Counted from the first letter of the stretch, positions 1 through 8,708 are shown. The stretch is 64,000 bases of DNA from Methanomicrobiales archaeon (GCA_022841205.1 JALHCK010000006.1:1-64000); one strand, 5' to 3'. Notes: generated from the sequence alone by a model not told the origin. Numbers and translations: made by a program.

Positions 1-856
1 CAGAAATAGCCAATTATTTTGGAGTAAGCCGGCAATGGGTCTACCATATCATCAATCGCTATAAACAATCAGGAACAATTCCCATTCTCCACAAACCTGG
101 TCGAAAACCGAAGGGTATCCCCGAAGAGATACGATACCTGGTTCTGCAGAGTTTCAGAGCTCATACCCTTGGACCTGTTCATCTCGAGAAGAAGATAGAA
201 GAGGTCCATGGGATACATATCCCTCATAACACCATTTATCGCGTCCTGTTTGAACACGGGTGTATTGAAGTGAATATGAAGAAGAGGAAGCAGAGGAAAT
301 GGGTCAGATTCGAGCGGGAGCATTCCATGTCACTCTGGCAGGGTGATTGGAAACAGGTGACGATTGATGGCCAGAAGAAGTGGCTCATTGCATTCATGGA
401 TGATTCATCCAGGCTGATCACCTGCCACGGGCTCTTTGATTCTCCCACCACCCAGAATACTATCCTCGTCCTCGAAATGGGATTTGCCCGGTATGGTATC
501 CCCGGGGAGATTCTTACCGACCATGGGACACAATTTGTGTCTGCCCGCGAACGCGATGTAGCCCATCATACGTTCAAGGAATTTCTTGATGGCCATGGAA
601 TCAGGCATATCATCGCCAGAGTCAAGCATTCTCAGACAAATGGCAAGATTGAACGGTTCTTTGGAGAAGTGGAGCGGAGAATTGAGAAATTCAGGTCAGT
701 TGATGAGATTGTTGTCTGGCATAATGAGGTCAAGCCTCATTCGAGTCTCAATTATGATGAGCCCTACAATGCATTCTGGTATCGTCTTCCCCCAGAGCGG
801 ATCCTCGGGTATGTTGAGAGGTGGTTCTATGTGTAAACATAATTCGGGATATCACA
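1..856 (+). mobile_element. right part of an IS481-type insertion sequence
   Basis: The transposase gene above is followed by a short non-coding tail. A sequence ending in GGGATATCACA (to 856) begins with TGT when read on the other strand, as IS481 terminal repeats usually do, so I place the right end near 856. This is inference: the left end is outside the window and the target-site duplication cannot be tested. Confidence 0.45.
3..836 (+). CDS. IS481-type transposase, 5' end outside the window
   Basis: An open frame runs from base 3 to the stop at 836 with no start codon inside the window, so the N-terminus lies upstream. The first about 90 codons read as a helix-turn-helix region (SRQWVYHIINRY) followed by a second basic DNA-binding part. 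The rest is an rve/DDE integrase core: D at 345-347 (QGDWKQV), D at 519-521 (LTDHGTQF) and E at 651-653 (NGKIERFF), then the HNEVKPHSSL box typical of IS481/IS3-like enzymes. The catalytic triad is complete and no frameshift is seen in the visible part, so the enzyme may be functional. It would catalyse cut-and-join movement of its own element. The family is clear; the exact IS name cannot be given without a search. Confidence 0.9.
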   Translation, partial: EIANYFGVSRQWVYHIINRYKQSGTIPILHKPGRKPKGIPEEIRYLVLQSFRAHTLGPVHLEKKIEEVHGIHIPHNTIYRVLFEHGCIEVNMKKRKQRKWVRFEREHSMSLWQGDWKQVTIDGQKKWLIAFMDDSSRLITCHGLFDSPTTQNTILVLEMGFARYGIPGEILTDHGTQFVSARERDVAHHTFKEFLDGHGIRHIIARVKHSQTNGKIERFFGEVERRIEKFRSVDEIVVWHNEVKPHSSLNYDEPYNAFWYRLPPERILGYVERWFYV

Positions 857-895
857 TCGAACGGGTGAGCAGCCCACCCCTTGAGAGATTACAGG

Positions 896-2134
896 TCACT
901 GATGGGTATGATCGATTACTGATACGACAAAGAGGGCTGAAACTACGATTGCGAGTATAAAACTCAGGAAGAATCCCGAAGTGTATCCAATCGCTGTGAT
1001 AACCATTCCGGTTACGAGGGGGCCTGTCGATTGCCCGATATCCATGATCGAAGAGAGCGCCCCCATCGAAGCCCCGATCTGTTCTTTCCGGGCCACATCT
1101 GCAATGTAGGCGGTGGTCGCGACCGTAGAGATTGATATCCCAAGACCGAACAGGGAGCTCACGATGAGGAATTGTGTGAATGACTGACAGAACGGGACGA
1201 GAGCTATAGAGACACCGGTAAGCACGATGCCGGCAAGGATCTGGACTCGTTTGTCGACCCGGTCCGCAACCCGTCCGAAGAGGGGTTTTGTCGCCGCGAT
1301 GATCAGGACCTGGACCGCAAAGATAATCCCGGTCTCGTATGCACTCATCTCACGGGAAGCGAGTAAGATCGGAAGAAAGGTCTCGAACGCACCATAGGCA
1401 AAATAGGTGGCCATGTCCACAAAGGCTGTTCCTCTCAGTCTCCGGTTTGAGAAAAATGTCATAAAGCTGTCTCGAAACACAGAAAAGGGAAGAAGATTGA
1501 TGGGGCCCGATTCCTTCTCGCGATACAACAGGGTCATGATGAACACCGGAACAGCGGCAGCCGCTGCAGCGATATATACGATCCGGTATTGGAGAAGCCC
1601 GGGGTAGAACACGAAGTACGAGATAATGGCACCACCGGCGAGCGGGGCGATAGTCCGGCCTATGAGGGTTGCAGAGGAGTACTGGCCGATCATCTCGGCC
1701 TTCCGCGCCGGGAACCTTTCGGCAATAATCGCAGACACGAGAGGTCCAAGGATAGCGGTTGCCGTACCATGGAAAAAACGGATAGGGATCAACCAGTAGG
1801 GGTTAATCACGAGGAGATAGAGGAAGGGAGCTGCGAGAAAAATTGCACCGGATAAAACGAGTATCCTTTTCCTGCCGATATGATCAGACATGACGCCGAT
1901 CGGAAACGAGAACAGGATTCCGGCAAGGGGTGAGAAAAAAGCTATAAGGCCTATAAGAGCGTCGTCTGCACCCAGTGCCTGGGAGAAGAGAGGTAATACC
2001 GGAGTCTTTGAAACTGTTGTTGAAAATATTGCAAAGAAGCCGAGCAGGAAGAAGAAATACATCATCCTTCTTTGATGGCGATCCTGAACAGACTCCATAT
2101 TGTCCATCCCAGAAGGATAAGCATGTGAAGGCAT
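896..2134 (-). CDS. MFS transporter, probable drug/multidrug efflux type
   Basis: A 412-residue, highly hydrophobic protein with about 12 predicted membrane spans. The loop between spans 2 and 3 carries the major facilitator signature GVMSDHIGRKR, and the matching loop in the second half reads GRVADRVDKR, so both MFS halves are present. Length is normal for a single-substrate H+ antiporter of the drug-efflux branch; the substrate cannot be read from the sequence. The first ATG (2134) is used; an in-frame ATG at 2107 is a possible alternative, and neither has a strong Shine-Dalgarno site. The gene stands alone between the insertion sequence and an intergenic region. Confidence 0.85.
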   Translation of the reverse strand: MPSHAYPSGMDNMESVQDRHQRRMMYFFFLLGFFAIFSTTVSKTPVLPLFSQALGADDALIGLIAFFSPLAGILFSFPIGVMSDHIGRKRILVLSGAIFLAAPFLYLLVINPYWLIPIRFFHGTATAILGPLVSAIIAERFPARKAEMIGQYSSATLIGRTIAPLAGGAIISYFVFYPGLLQYRIVYIAAAAAAVPVFIMTLLYREKESGPINLLPFSVFRDSFMTFFSNRRLRGTAFVDMATYFAYGAFETFLPILLASREMSAYETGIIFAVQVLIIAATKPLFGRVADRVDKRVQILAGIVLTGVSIALVPFCQSFTQFLIVSSLFGLGISISTVATTAYIADVARKEQIGASMGALSSIMDIGQSTGPLVTGMVITAIGYTSGFFLSFILAIVVSALFVVSVIDHTHQ

Positions 2135-2596
2135 AAATACCGGATGACCTGCCGGATATGACAGCCCCTTCGCAATTGACAGGTTGGTTCAAAACAGATG
2201 TAAAATAATTCATATTTTTTTTATTCGACACAGTCAGGCTTATCCTGACCCACTTTCAGAAGCTCCCGTTCATCCTTATTTCACCCGTTTGGCCATGCTG
2301 GTGTGCATGTGGCGGCACGGCTTGCCGGCATGCAGGAACGAAACACCATGGAACAGCTCGTTGGACGGGCACCCGGCTCCCGGACAGGATTAGACACGGG
2401 AAATGGCCAGTGCCGGCCCTGATGTCGAGCAGCGAGAATCCACCTGCTCAACAGCCTAGGATATGTCGAACACCGGTTTGAAGTATACCCATCCTAAACG
2501 ATCACGCTTTACTTCAACCACCCACAGTCACAAATAAAAATTCCAAACCCAACACTCTTGGATATAGCCACTCTAAATGTAATCACGGACAGAATT
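2135..2596. other. intergenic region between divergent genes
   Basis: About 460 bases separate the MFS gene (minus) from the adenine methylase (plus). A T-rich run near 2213-2225 may hold promoter elements for one or both genes. I see no convincing coding region here: the open frames lack ribosome sites and protein-like composition. Confidence 0.5.
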
Positions 2597-3511
2597 ATGA
2601 GAAACACCCCATCAAAGCCCTTCCTCAAATGGGCAGGCGGAAAGACCCAGCTACTCGAAGAGCTTGAGAAAAGGATTCCAGAGGAATTGAAGGATGGCAA
2701 ACTACCTGTTTTCATAGAACCGTTTGTTGGGGGCGGGGCTGTATTTTTTCATTTTAATAACATCTTCAATTTCGATAAGTGCCATATCTTCGATATCAAC
2801 GAAGAAATAATCCTGGCCTACACCGTAGTAAGGGATGACGTTGATTCGCTCATAAGCCAACTCGATGATCTCTCTTCGGAATTTCTATCGAGTAACGATA
2901 TTGCACGAAAAGAGTTTTACTACCAGGTACGGGATGAATTCAACCACTCAAAGGCAGATGTCAATTTCAGTCGGTTTGGAGCGCTGTGGACTGAGAGGGC
3001 AGCCCAGCTGATTTTCCTTAACAGGACCTGTTTCAACGGTTTATTCCGCGTAAACACACAGGGGGAATTCAACGTCCCGTTTGGTAGGTATAAAAAACCA
3101 AAAATCCTCAACGCCGATTTACTACGGGCCGATTCAGACACTCTTCAGAATACGGAGATCCATCATGGTGATTTCATTTCAGCTGGTTCCTTTGTTTCCG
3201 AGAGAACTTTTGTTTATTTCGACCCCCCTTATCGACCCCTCAACCAGACCTCATCATTTACCGGTTACTCAAAAAACGGTTTTTGCGACTCCGAACAGCG
3301 ACGACTTGCCCGGTTCTTTGCAGACTGCAATGCGGCCGGGGCTAAACTGATGCTGAGCAATTCAGATCCAAAAAATATCGATTATGATGATGACTTCTTC
3401 GATACCCTCTATTCTGATTATAAGATTGAACGGGTTCCTGCAAAACGGATGATCAACTGTGATGCGACAAAAAGAGGAGAGATCAGCGAGATCATCGTGA
3501 CGAATTTTTAA
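2597..3511 (+). CDS. Dam/DpnM-type DNA adenine N6-methyltransferase (orphan)
   Basis: A 304-residue class D12 methyltransferase that transfers a methyl group from S-adenosylmethionine to N6 of adenine in a short DNA site, probably GATC-like by family analogy. The visible motifs are in the expected order: KPFLKWAGGK near the N-terminus (SAM binding), FIEPFVGGGAVFF (motif I), FLNRTCFNGLFR (target-recognition part) and FVYFDPPYRP (catalytic DPPY, motif IV). The start is placed at the ATG at 2597, 14 residues before the KW..GGK motif; an in-frame TTG at 2558 would add 13 residues with no family support. No restriction endonuclease gene is next to it, so it is either a solitary methylase or the remnant of a restriction-modification or mobile cassette. 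The AT-rich codon use differs from the GC-rich neighbours, suggesting transfer. Confidence 0.92.
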   Translation: MRNTPSKPFLKWAGGKTQLLEELEKRIPEELKDGKLPVFIEPFVGGGAVFFHFNNIFNFDKCHIFDINEEIILAYTVVRDDVDSLISQLDDLSSEFLSSNDIARKEFYYQVRDEFNHSKADVNFSRFGALWTERAAQLIFLNRTCFNGLFRVNTQGEFNVPFGRYKKPKILNADLLRADSDTLQNTEIHHGDFISAGSFVSERTFVYFDPPYRPLNQTSSFTGYSKNGFCDSEQRRLARFFADCNAAGAKLMLSNSDPKNIDYDDDFFDTLYSDYKIERVPAKRMINCDATKRGEISEIIVTNF

Positions 3512-3695
3512 ACGCCAGGCCTTCACAGGGCGATGCAGCAGTCCATACCCTTCTCTGTCCTGCTGCCTGATGCCCCGGTGACGCTCCTGCTGACGATACA
3601 CCCATGGCCTTTAACTCATAAGGAGGGCATGAATTGTACAGGCAGGTGGAAATAGAGAACCCGGCCTGAGTTGTAAAAGCGGGCATTAATCAGGT

Positions 3696-4352
3696 ATGCG
3701 TATGGGCAGTATTCGCATTGGAAGTCAACCCCCGGGGTTTGGTAAAAACAGGATCGAAAACCTTACCGATGCCATCTTCGCGATCGCGCTCACTTTGCTC
3801 GTCCTCGGCGTCGAAGTGCCTTCTGTCGCGGATGAGACAGTTCCTGCCGCTAAACTCCTTGTCAGCCTGTTCCCCGACTTTTTCAACTATATCCTGGCAT
3901 TCGTCGTTCTTGCGTTTATCTGGGTATTCCACCACCAGCAATTCCACCATCTCCAGCGAATCGACCGGACGATGCTCTGGCTGAATATCATCTCCCTGAT
4001 GTTTATCACGATGGTCCCGTTCTCGTCTGACTTTGCGGATACGTATTACGCCCAGCCGGTTGCAAACGTCTTCTTTTCCGCCAACCTGATCATTATCGGG
4101 CTCCTGAACTGGCTCCAGTGGGAGCATGCCACGAAAGATCACCGGTTGGTAAGCCCGCACCTGGACCCGGTCGAAATAGTTTTCGAGAGAGAGAAAAATC
4201 TTACCATCCCTGTACTGGGGGTATTCGCAATCGCCCTTTCCCTGGCCGGGATTGCCTGGGCTGTAGGGGTCTTTTACCTGCTCCCTCTTGTCCTCTTCTT
4301 CCTGCAACGCAGGGATATCCGGAATTCCACACAGGATCCTGGCCTGAACTGA
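3696..4352 (+). CDS. TMEM175/DUF1211-type potassium channel subunit
   Basis: A 218-residue membrane protein with about six hydrophobic segments. The first segment carries RIENLTDAIFAIALTLLVL, a variant of the RxxxFSDxxFAI signature that lines the pore of TMEM175 channels; FHHQQFHHLQRIDRTMLWLN follows in the loop and third segment as in prokaryotic members. Prokaryotic TMEM175 proteins have one six-span unit and assemble as tetramers that conduct K+; this length fits. In this copy the signature has LTD in place of FSD, which keeps the aspartate. Start is the first ATG; a second ATG lies two codons downstream. It stands alone, with long gaps on both sides. Confidence 0.75.
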   Translation: MRMGSIRIGSQPPGFGKNRIENLTDAIFAIALTLLVLGVEVPSVADETVPAAKLLVSLFPDFFNYILAFVVLAFIWVFHHQQFHHLQRIDRTMLWLNIISLMFITMVPFSSDFADTYYAQPVANVFFSANLIIIGLLNWLQWEHATKDHRLVSPHLDPVEIVFEREKNLTIPVLGVFAIALSLAGIAWAVGVFYLLPLVLFFLQRRDIRNSTQDPGLN

Positions 4353-5171
4353 AATGACCGCCACAGGTTCATTTGAATCCACAGTGCGGATGAGAGCACG
4401 AAAGCTGCGTCGCGCCCTTGCCAGCTCTTAATTTTCTACCCTCTCCGTTTTCAATTCCTGTATAGCCCCGCAGGAAAAGACCTGGACAATGTCTGGGAAA
4501 AACTTGAGGACCGCTCCAAGGTCACAGGTCTCACCATTCGGAGTGTCTGGTCGGGTGATCGAGACTGTCACCATTTACTTCCAAAGCCTGATTGGAGCTT
4601 CAGAAGCTAATTCCCAGGAAGTATCGGATGGCTGCTTCGGGGCGAACAGGATTACATGCACCATTGTGCACTGGTGCAGGAACACCCCCCCAGACCCTCC
4701 AATCACGTGAAAATAACCCCTGTACGGCCTCCGTTTGCCTAAAAACTCCTCCTTTGATCAGGTTCCATGCGAAGAGGTGCTCACCCCTCTGTAAAATTCG
4801 AACAAAATCGATTATTTCCAAAAAATAACACGTAAAATCGCACAAAAAAGTTGCTCTTTATTGACCATCTGCCAGGCATCATAACCTGGAGGGAAGGATT
4901 ATCCGACCGGAGGAGAGAATCGCTGCTGGAACGAACCTGTGGGGGTTTTTGAAAAACGCTAAATATCGATTGTTTATGGAAACGGACGATGAAATGGGAA
5001 TACTTAATCCTATGATCCGAAGCCTGCCCGAAGGCCCGGATCAGATCCCGTCAAAATCACGCCCTCCACAATAATGAGCATCTTTGCGGGTATCGAATCC
5101 GAAAATTTCGCAGACACAATCCATGGACCCTGGAGGGTAAAATGGATGAACCCGGGGTGAAATGCATCCGG
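4353..5171. other. gene-poor stretch
   Basis: About 820 bases without a believable protein gene. Open frames at 4489-4845 on both strands have no ribosome site and low-complexity translations. The one structured element is the hairpin at 5014-5042, listed separately. Composition shifts from GC-rich to AT-rich near 4780-4990. I see no RNA gene that I can name. Confidence 0.5.
5014..5042. repeat. two-part inverted repeat (hairpin)
   Basis: GATCCG (5014-5019) pairs with CGGATC (5037-5042), and inside it GCCT (5022-5025) pairs with AGGC (5032-5035) around a six-base loop. It may be a small structured RNA, a terminator for the minus-strand gene that ends at 5172, or chance. Confidence 0.4.
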
Positions 5172-5330
5172 TTACACTTCAGACCGGGCGTTCTTCTCTT
5201 TCATCCAACACTCATAATGGAAAATTTTTTTCTGGTTGGCATACACCCTGTCATGATAACGAAAAATGTCCTTTCCACACCGCGAACAGAATGTACGGAT
5301 TGACTTAAGCTTCGTACTTGTCATCATCAT
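5172..5330 (-). CDS. 52-residue zinc-finger-like small protein
   Basis: A very small gene whose first ATG overlaps the stop of the upstream helix-turn-helix gene in an ATGA arrangement. The upstream bases AGGTGGTGA form a good ribosome site. The protein contains FCSRCGKDIF near the middle and HYECWMKE later, giving a C-x2-C...H-x2-C set suited to binding one zinc ion. Three ATG codons are tandem at the start, so the exact first residue is uncertain by up to two positions. It is the last gene of a chain of small minus-strand genes. Function unknown; such mini zinc proteins are common in archaeal plasmids and viruses, but that link is inference. Confidence 0.65.
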   Translation of the reverse strand: MMMTSTKLKSIRTFCSRCGKDIFRYHDRVYANQKKIFHYECWMKEKNARSEV

Positions 5331-5698
5331 TCACCACCTGACCGTGCTTCGTGGATATCCCGTGTCTTGATGCCTGCCTTGTGCAACCGGTACCATACGA
5401 CCGAAGGGGGTATATCGAGTTCCTGGCCAATACGATACGTGCTCCATTTGTCATCGAGGTAAAGGTGCACGATCTTTTCCAGATCGATATCGTACCGCTC
5501 TTTTACTTCAGACCGGTTCCTGATCCTCTCGCCTGCACGAAGGAGGACATTTCTTACTCCGCCATGCGTGATCATGCCTTTGAAGTACTGGGAAATCTTG
5601 TAGGGGCTCATGCCTCCACGATACAGAGTGATTATCTCCTCTTCCATTTCTTCACTGGTGCGCTTCGTCACTGTTCTCGTATCTATTGTAATAGTCAA
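5327..5698 (-). CDS. small DNA-binding protein with two helix-turn-helix units
   Basis: A protein of up to 123 residues with two similar segments: EEEIITLYRGGMSPYKISQ and EKIVHLYLDDKWSTYRIGQ, each followed by a position where a recognition helix would sit (VRNVLLRAG and VVWYRLHKAG). This pattern of I-x2-LY...S-x2-KI/RI is the resolvase/HTH_23-like fold, repeated. It probably binds DNA as a regulator or as the DNA-binding part of a recombinase-like protein; no catalytic domain is present. The longest frame starts with TTG at 5698; ATG at codon 18 (5647) would shorten it but keep both units. The gene follows the cysteine-rich gene by 67 bases and overlaps the zinc-finger gene by 4. Confidence 0.75.
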   Translation of the reverse strand: MTITIDTRTVTKRTSEEMEEEIITLYRGGMSPYKISQYFKGMITHGGVRNVLLRAGERIRNRSEVKERYDIDLEKIVHLYLDDKWSTYRIGQELDIPPSVVWYRLHKAGIKTRDIHEARSGGE

Positions 5699-5765
5699 TG
5701 AATCTATCCCACCACATGCCCTTTATCGTACAATACGGCGTGTTCGCATCTCCACTGGGTGTCAA

Positions 5766-6008
5766 TCAGGGTTGTGGACTGAGGACATATCCGGCAGGGC
5801 GTCTCTTCCTTTCGTCTCCCGGCGCTCTCTCCCCCATGCTATCACAAACGCTGAACAGGCATTCTAAGTTCCGCCGGTCCGACGTCTCGATTCGCGCCGG
5901 GCAGGTGGCACATTCACGCTTCCCGCCGCAGTCCGGGCGGGTCCTGGCTGCGAGGGTCCGGATGTCCTGGACCGCGAGATAGATCTTTGCTTTCAGGATA
6001 TCTGTCAT
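5766..6008 (-). CDS. 80-residue cysteine-rich protein
   Basis: The gene starts at an ATG preceded by ACGGAGAATTAA, a well-spaced ribosome site. Five cysteines lie between residues 27 and 55 (C27, C33, C36, C50, C55) in the order C-x5-C-x2-C-x13-C-x4-C, which suggests a metal- or cluster-binding knot. The first 20 residues form a likely amphipathic helix (ILKAKIYLAVQDIRTLAA); the C-terminal 20 are basic and proline-rich. I do not recognise the family. Its start overlaps the stop of the 23-codon frame upstream (ATGA), pointing to coupled translation within the micro-gene chain. Confidence 0.6.
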   Translation of the reverse strand: MTDILKAKIYLAVQDIRTLAARTRPDCGGKRECATCPARIETSDRRNLECLFSVCDSMGERAPGDERKRRPAGYVLSPQP

Positions 6009-6076
6009 TTAATTCTCCGTTGATGCCCCTGCCGGGTGGCTCCGTCCCCGGCAATCCAGGTCATCTTCATTGGCAT
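6005..6076 (-). CDS. possible 23-residue coupling peptide
   Basis: A 24-codon frame starts at an ATG inside the end of the 38-residue frame (shared ATGCCAATGA) and stops within the ATGA that starts the cysteine-rich gene. It may be a leader or coupling peptide rather than a functional protein. Only its exact fit between two neighbours supports it. Confidence 0.25.
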   Translation of the reverse strand: MPMKMTWIAGDGATRQGHQRRIK

Positions 6077-6183
6077 GCGGAGCCTCTCCCTTTGAACCGA
6101 TAGTGGACCGGCATAACCATTGGAGTGCCCTGCCGAATCAGGATGAATGCAAGTACCGGCCCGGTGGAATAGTGCTCGTTCAT
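6067..6183 (-). CDS. possible 38-residue small protein
   Basis: An ATG frame of 38 codons begins 7 bases after the stop of the coiled-coil gene and ends overlapping the next small frame. It has a hydrophobic middle (GPVLAFILIRQGTPMVM) and a basic end. The ribosome site is weak. I do not recognise it; positional fit within the chain is the main support. Confidence 0.35.
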   Translation of the reverse strand: MNEHYSTGPVLAFILIRQGTPMVMPVHYRFKGRGSACQ

Positions 6184-6190
6184 TCCTGAG

Positions 6191-6355
6191 TCATCCTCTG
6201 GCATTTCTCCGTTTCAATTCCTCGATTTGGGGTGCGATGACATGGTCGATATGATATCTGAGTTCGGCTGCCCGCTCCTCAAAATACCTGATCTGTTTCT
6301 GGTGTCCTGCGATCTCGCTCTCCAAATCTTTTATTTTCCGATTGACGAATGTCAA
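6191..6355 (-). CDS. 54-residue coiled-coil protein, TTG start
   Basis: This short gene has the best ribosome site of the micro-gene chain, AGGAGGTG, six bases before a TTG codon at 6355. A GTG at 6361 directly abuts the site and is too close to be used. The product is almost entirely charged alpha helix (KIKDLESEIAGHQKQIRYFEE...) with leucine, isoleucine and tyrosine at heptad spacing, so it should form a coiled coil, probably a dimer. It looks like a small structural or regulatory partner protein. It is the first gene of the chain running down to 5172. No family recognised. Confidence 0.6.
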   Translation of the reverse strand: MTFVNRKIKDLESEIAGHQKQIRYFEERAAELRYHIDHVIAPQIEELKRRNARG

Positions 6356-6468
6356 ACTCACACCTCCTGCCTGATGTCCGGGCCCATTTTCCGGACACGA
6401 TGGTTATCATTTCTGGAGTGCGGCTTTCAGCATCCGATACTTCGCCCGGAATCATCCAGGCAATTTAG

Positions 6469-6484
6469 ATGTATTGTGATACAT
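6469..6484. promoter_or_regulatory. operator-like palindrome upstream of the micro-gene operon
   Basis: ATGTAT (6469-6474) and ATACAT (6479-6484) form a perfect inverted repeat around TGTG, about 115 bases upstream of the first small gene. A TATAAAG sequence on the minus strand lies just beyond it (near 6523-6530), so the palindrome would sit close to the transcription start. It could be bound by the helix-turn-helix protein encoded in the same operon. Confidence 0.4.
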
Positions 6485-7054
6485 ACAAGACCTTCTATCA
6501 TGATAAACCTTTTGCAGGATTTCGCTTTATAGATGGATTTTTTTCAATCGAAGCCCATAAATTTTTTATTCAAGGCATTAAGAAAAAAAGGTGACAGTAA
6601 GCCCACGGCCTGTAATTGAATGTGGAAGCTGAATTTACGAGTTCAACCTTTTTCCAATGAAAACAGCTCAACCATCTTCATTTTGTATGCATGTGTCCTG
6701 AAAGGTAATCACTTGTTTTTATGTCATTGAACTCCACTGCCGGCATTGAGTCCCCTTCTGGTATTGGTGCGCCGGTGGGCAGGCGAGTGGAATGGCAACG
6801 TGATTTCCGGTTGGGATGAATGCCCGGGAATAGCTCACGGCTTCACTTCCATCCGGAGATGAGCATCGCGTTATGGGCTGCCCTGAGGTTACGGAAATTG
6901 TTACCTGAACTGTCTCGGCGGTTTACCAGGGCAAAAACCGGAACCATCCTGTTTTCGGAACCCCCGGCATGGAAGCGGCCACAACCGGAGCAATGGCCAT
7001 TGAAGATCCTGGCCCACAATGATAGTTCCCGGGCAAAAACCCGACGAATGAACC
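6485..7054. other. intergenic stretch
   Basis: About 570 bases. The first 120 are AT-rich and may be promoter DNA for the micro-gene operon. The rest, up to the end of the MFS gene at 7055, shows only frames that mirror no known protein. I see nothing else in it. Confidence 0.45.
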
Positions 7055-8548
7055 CTAGAGGGATCGTTCGTGTTTCCGGCCCGTATGCCTCCTCCCCAAC
7101 CGGAAATCGCTGTAGGGAAACCGAAGGAGGCTCCGTGATCCACCGGCTGTCGAGAAGTTCCTGAGATCCCGTCCGAAAGCAACAAGGAACGGAATAGAGA
7201 TAGACTCGTCCACCTCCCCCAACTCCTTCACATAAGAGAGCCGATGGATCGAGAACAAACCGACCAGGGCGGCCACGACAAAGAAAAAGTCCCAGTGCTG
7301 CAGCTGTAGTGTCGGCACGATGTAATGCAGCCCGGGGCTTCTCCACTCAAGGTTCCATGCAAGAGAAAATTCCGCGAGATGGTCGACAAAGAGCCCGCCG
7401 ATGATTGGGGAGATCCCTGCTGCAAGCGAAGTGAAGATCCCGATGGTTCCAAGATAAGCGGTGGCCGACCCTTTCGGTGCCAGCTTCAGGCCGATATTCC
7501 CGGATGACAGGGTCACCCCTGCGGTCGAAAACCCCATTACGATATGGATGATCACAAGGAGTGGCATGGTCATCAGGTGGGGTTCGGGAAAATTTGTGAA
7601 GGTGAAGGCCAGGATGCAGATAATGAAAAGGGGGCCGGCGATCTGAAGCACCGTCCTGTTGCTGTAATGGTCCGTAAGCCTTCCCCAGAGAGGAAACGAG
7701 AAAATACTGCAGACCCTGCTCAACAGGGAAAGGATGATAATCGTGGTGATGTCAAGCGAAAGGCGTTTGATCAAATACACGGTAAAAAACGGAGCAGCCA
7801 GGTTTATGGCAAAGCTCCAGAGGCAGAGGAAGACCAGGAGGTTGTTAAAATTCTGGTCATGGAAACACTCCGTAAAGAGACTTTTCAGGGGGATTTCGAA
7901 CTGCCTCTTCATCATGGGTTCTGGTGTCGCTGCGAGAAAAACGAGCCCGATCAGGCCGATAAGGCTGCCTGCAATAAATATCAGCGAATATCCATAAAGA
8001 ACCGGGGAGCCTTTGCTATTCCAGGAATCAAGGAAGAAACAGGCCAGCAGGCTAAGTACACTTCCCAGTGCAAATGAAACGGCAAGTCTCCGGGAGAAGA
8101 AGATGCCAAGGATACTATCCGGAATCAGGTCCCGCATCCATGACTTCCAGCTGCAATGCTTGACTGCCGAAAAACAGGAATAGATGAGGATGCTTACGAC
8201 AAGAAGCACCACCCCTGTCTCTGGCGGGACAAAGAAGGGAATAAAAGCGATAAGGAACCAGAATGCCCGGGATATCAGGGAAGTGGCGAGCGCAATCACC
8301 TTCCGGTTGCGGACCCGCTCAACGAGCGCAATCCCCGGGATCTGCATCAGCTCGGTCAGCGGAGGAATGGCTGCAAGGAGCCCGATTACCAGGTTGGATG
8401 CCCCGAGATTCAGGGCAAAGGCAACGAGGAAAATGCCACCGGTCAGGGTGACAAACGCATGTGTGGAGAGGCCGTCAAAAATGACGTATGACAGCCCCTT
8501 CTCCTGTTCAGCCCTCGTGATCGTTGTATAGGGAGAAAACCGCCACAT
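7055..8548 (-). CDS. MFS-superfamily membrane transporter
   Basis: A 497-residue protein with about 12 hydrophobic spans. N-terminal part: YVIFDGLSTHAFVTLTGG followed by LGASNLVIGLLAAIPPLTEL, the start seen in a group of archaeal and bacterial MFS proteins. The central signature is present in the second half as SFPLWGRLTDHYSNRTVLQ. The last about 60 residues after the final span form a charged tail (DESISIPFLVAFGRDLRNF), ending in a basic stretch. Substrate unknown; members are annotated as generic permeases. The start is the only ATG before the first span; its ribosome site is weak. It lies downstream of the siroheme protein on the same strand but 280 bases away, with hairpins between. Confidence 0.8.
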   Translation of the reverse strand: MWRFSPYTTITRAEQEKGLSYVIFDGLSTHAFVTLTGGIFLVAFALNLGASNLVIGLLAAIPPLTELMQIPGIALVERVRNRKVIALATSLISRAFWFLIAFIPFFVPPETGVVLLVVSILIYSCFSAVKHCSWKSWMRDLIPDSILGIFFSRRLAVSFALGSVLSLLACFFLDSWNSKGSPVLYGYSLIFIAGSLIGLIGLVFLAATPEPMMKRQFEIPLKSLFTECFHDQNFNNLLVFLCLWSFAINLAAPFFTVYLIKRLSLDITTIIILSLLSRVCSIFSFPLWGRLTDHYSNRTVLQIAGPLFIICILAFTFTNFPEPHLMTMPLLVIIHIVMGFSTAGVTLSSGNIGLKLAPKGSATAYLGTIGIFTSLAAGISPIIGGLFVDHLAEFSLAWNLEWRSPGLHYIVPTLQLQHWDFFFVVAALVGLFSIHRLSYVKELGEVDESISIPFLVAFGRDLRNFSTAGGSRSLLRFPYSDFRLGRRHTGRKHERSL

Positions 8549-8668
8549 TCCGCATCGCCTGGGTCAGGACCGGATTATCGGAACCCTCGGAGGATTGCTG
8601 ATACATCCCGGAGGACGGGTGCATGGATTTGCAGGGTTATCCTCCGATGTTGACTAATTTATTTCCTC

Positions 8669-8708
8669 AAACCCGGGCATTTATCCCGGGTTTTACCGGC
8701 AAAGCCGG
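8669..8708. terminator. two adjacent hairpins, possible terminator
   Basis: AAACCCGGG (8669-8677) pairs with CCCGGGTTT (8685-8693) around a seven-base loop, and CCGGC (8696-8700) pairs with GCCGG (8704-8708) around AAA. They lie between the 3' end of the siroheme-protein gene and the start of the MFS gene, both minus strand, so they may end the upstream transcript. A T run follows the first hairpin on the plus strand only. Confidence 0.45.

Noticed and set aside
4489..4845. Overlapping open frames of 70-80 codons on both strands
   Set aside because: No ribosome site, no protein-like pattern, and they lie in a low-coding-potential gap.
7544..8531. Several plus-strand frames of 60-177 codons opposite the MFS gene
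   Set aside because: They are antisense shadows of a clear 12-span transporter and have charged, repeat-like translations.
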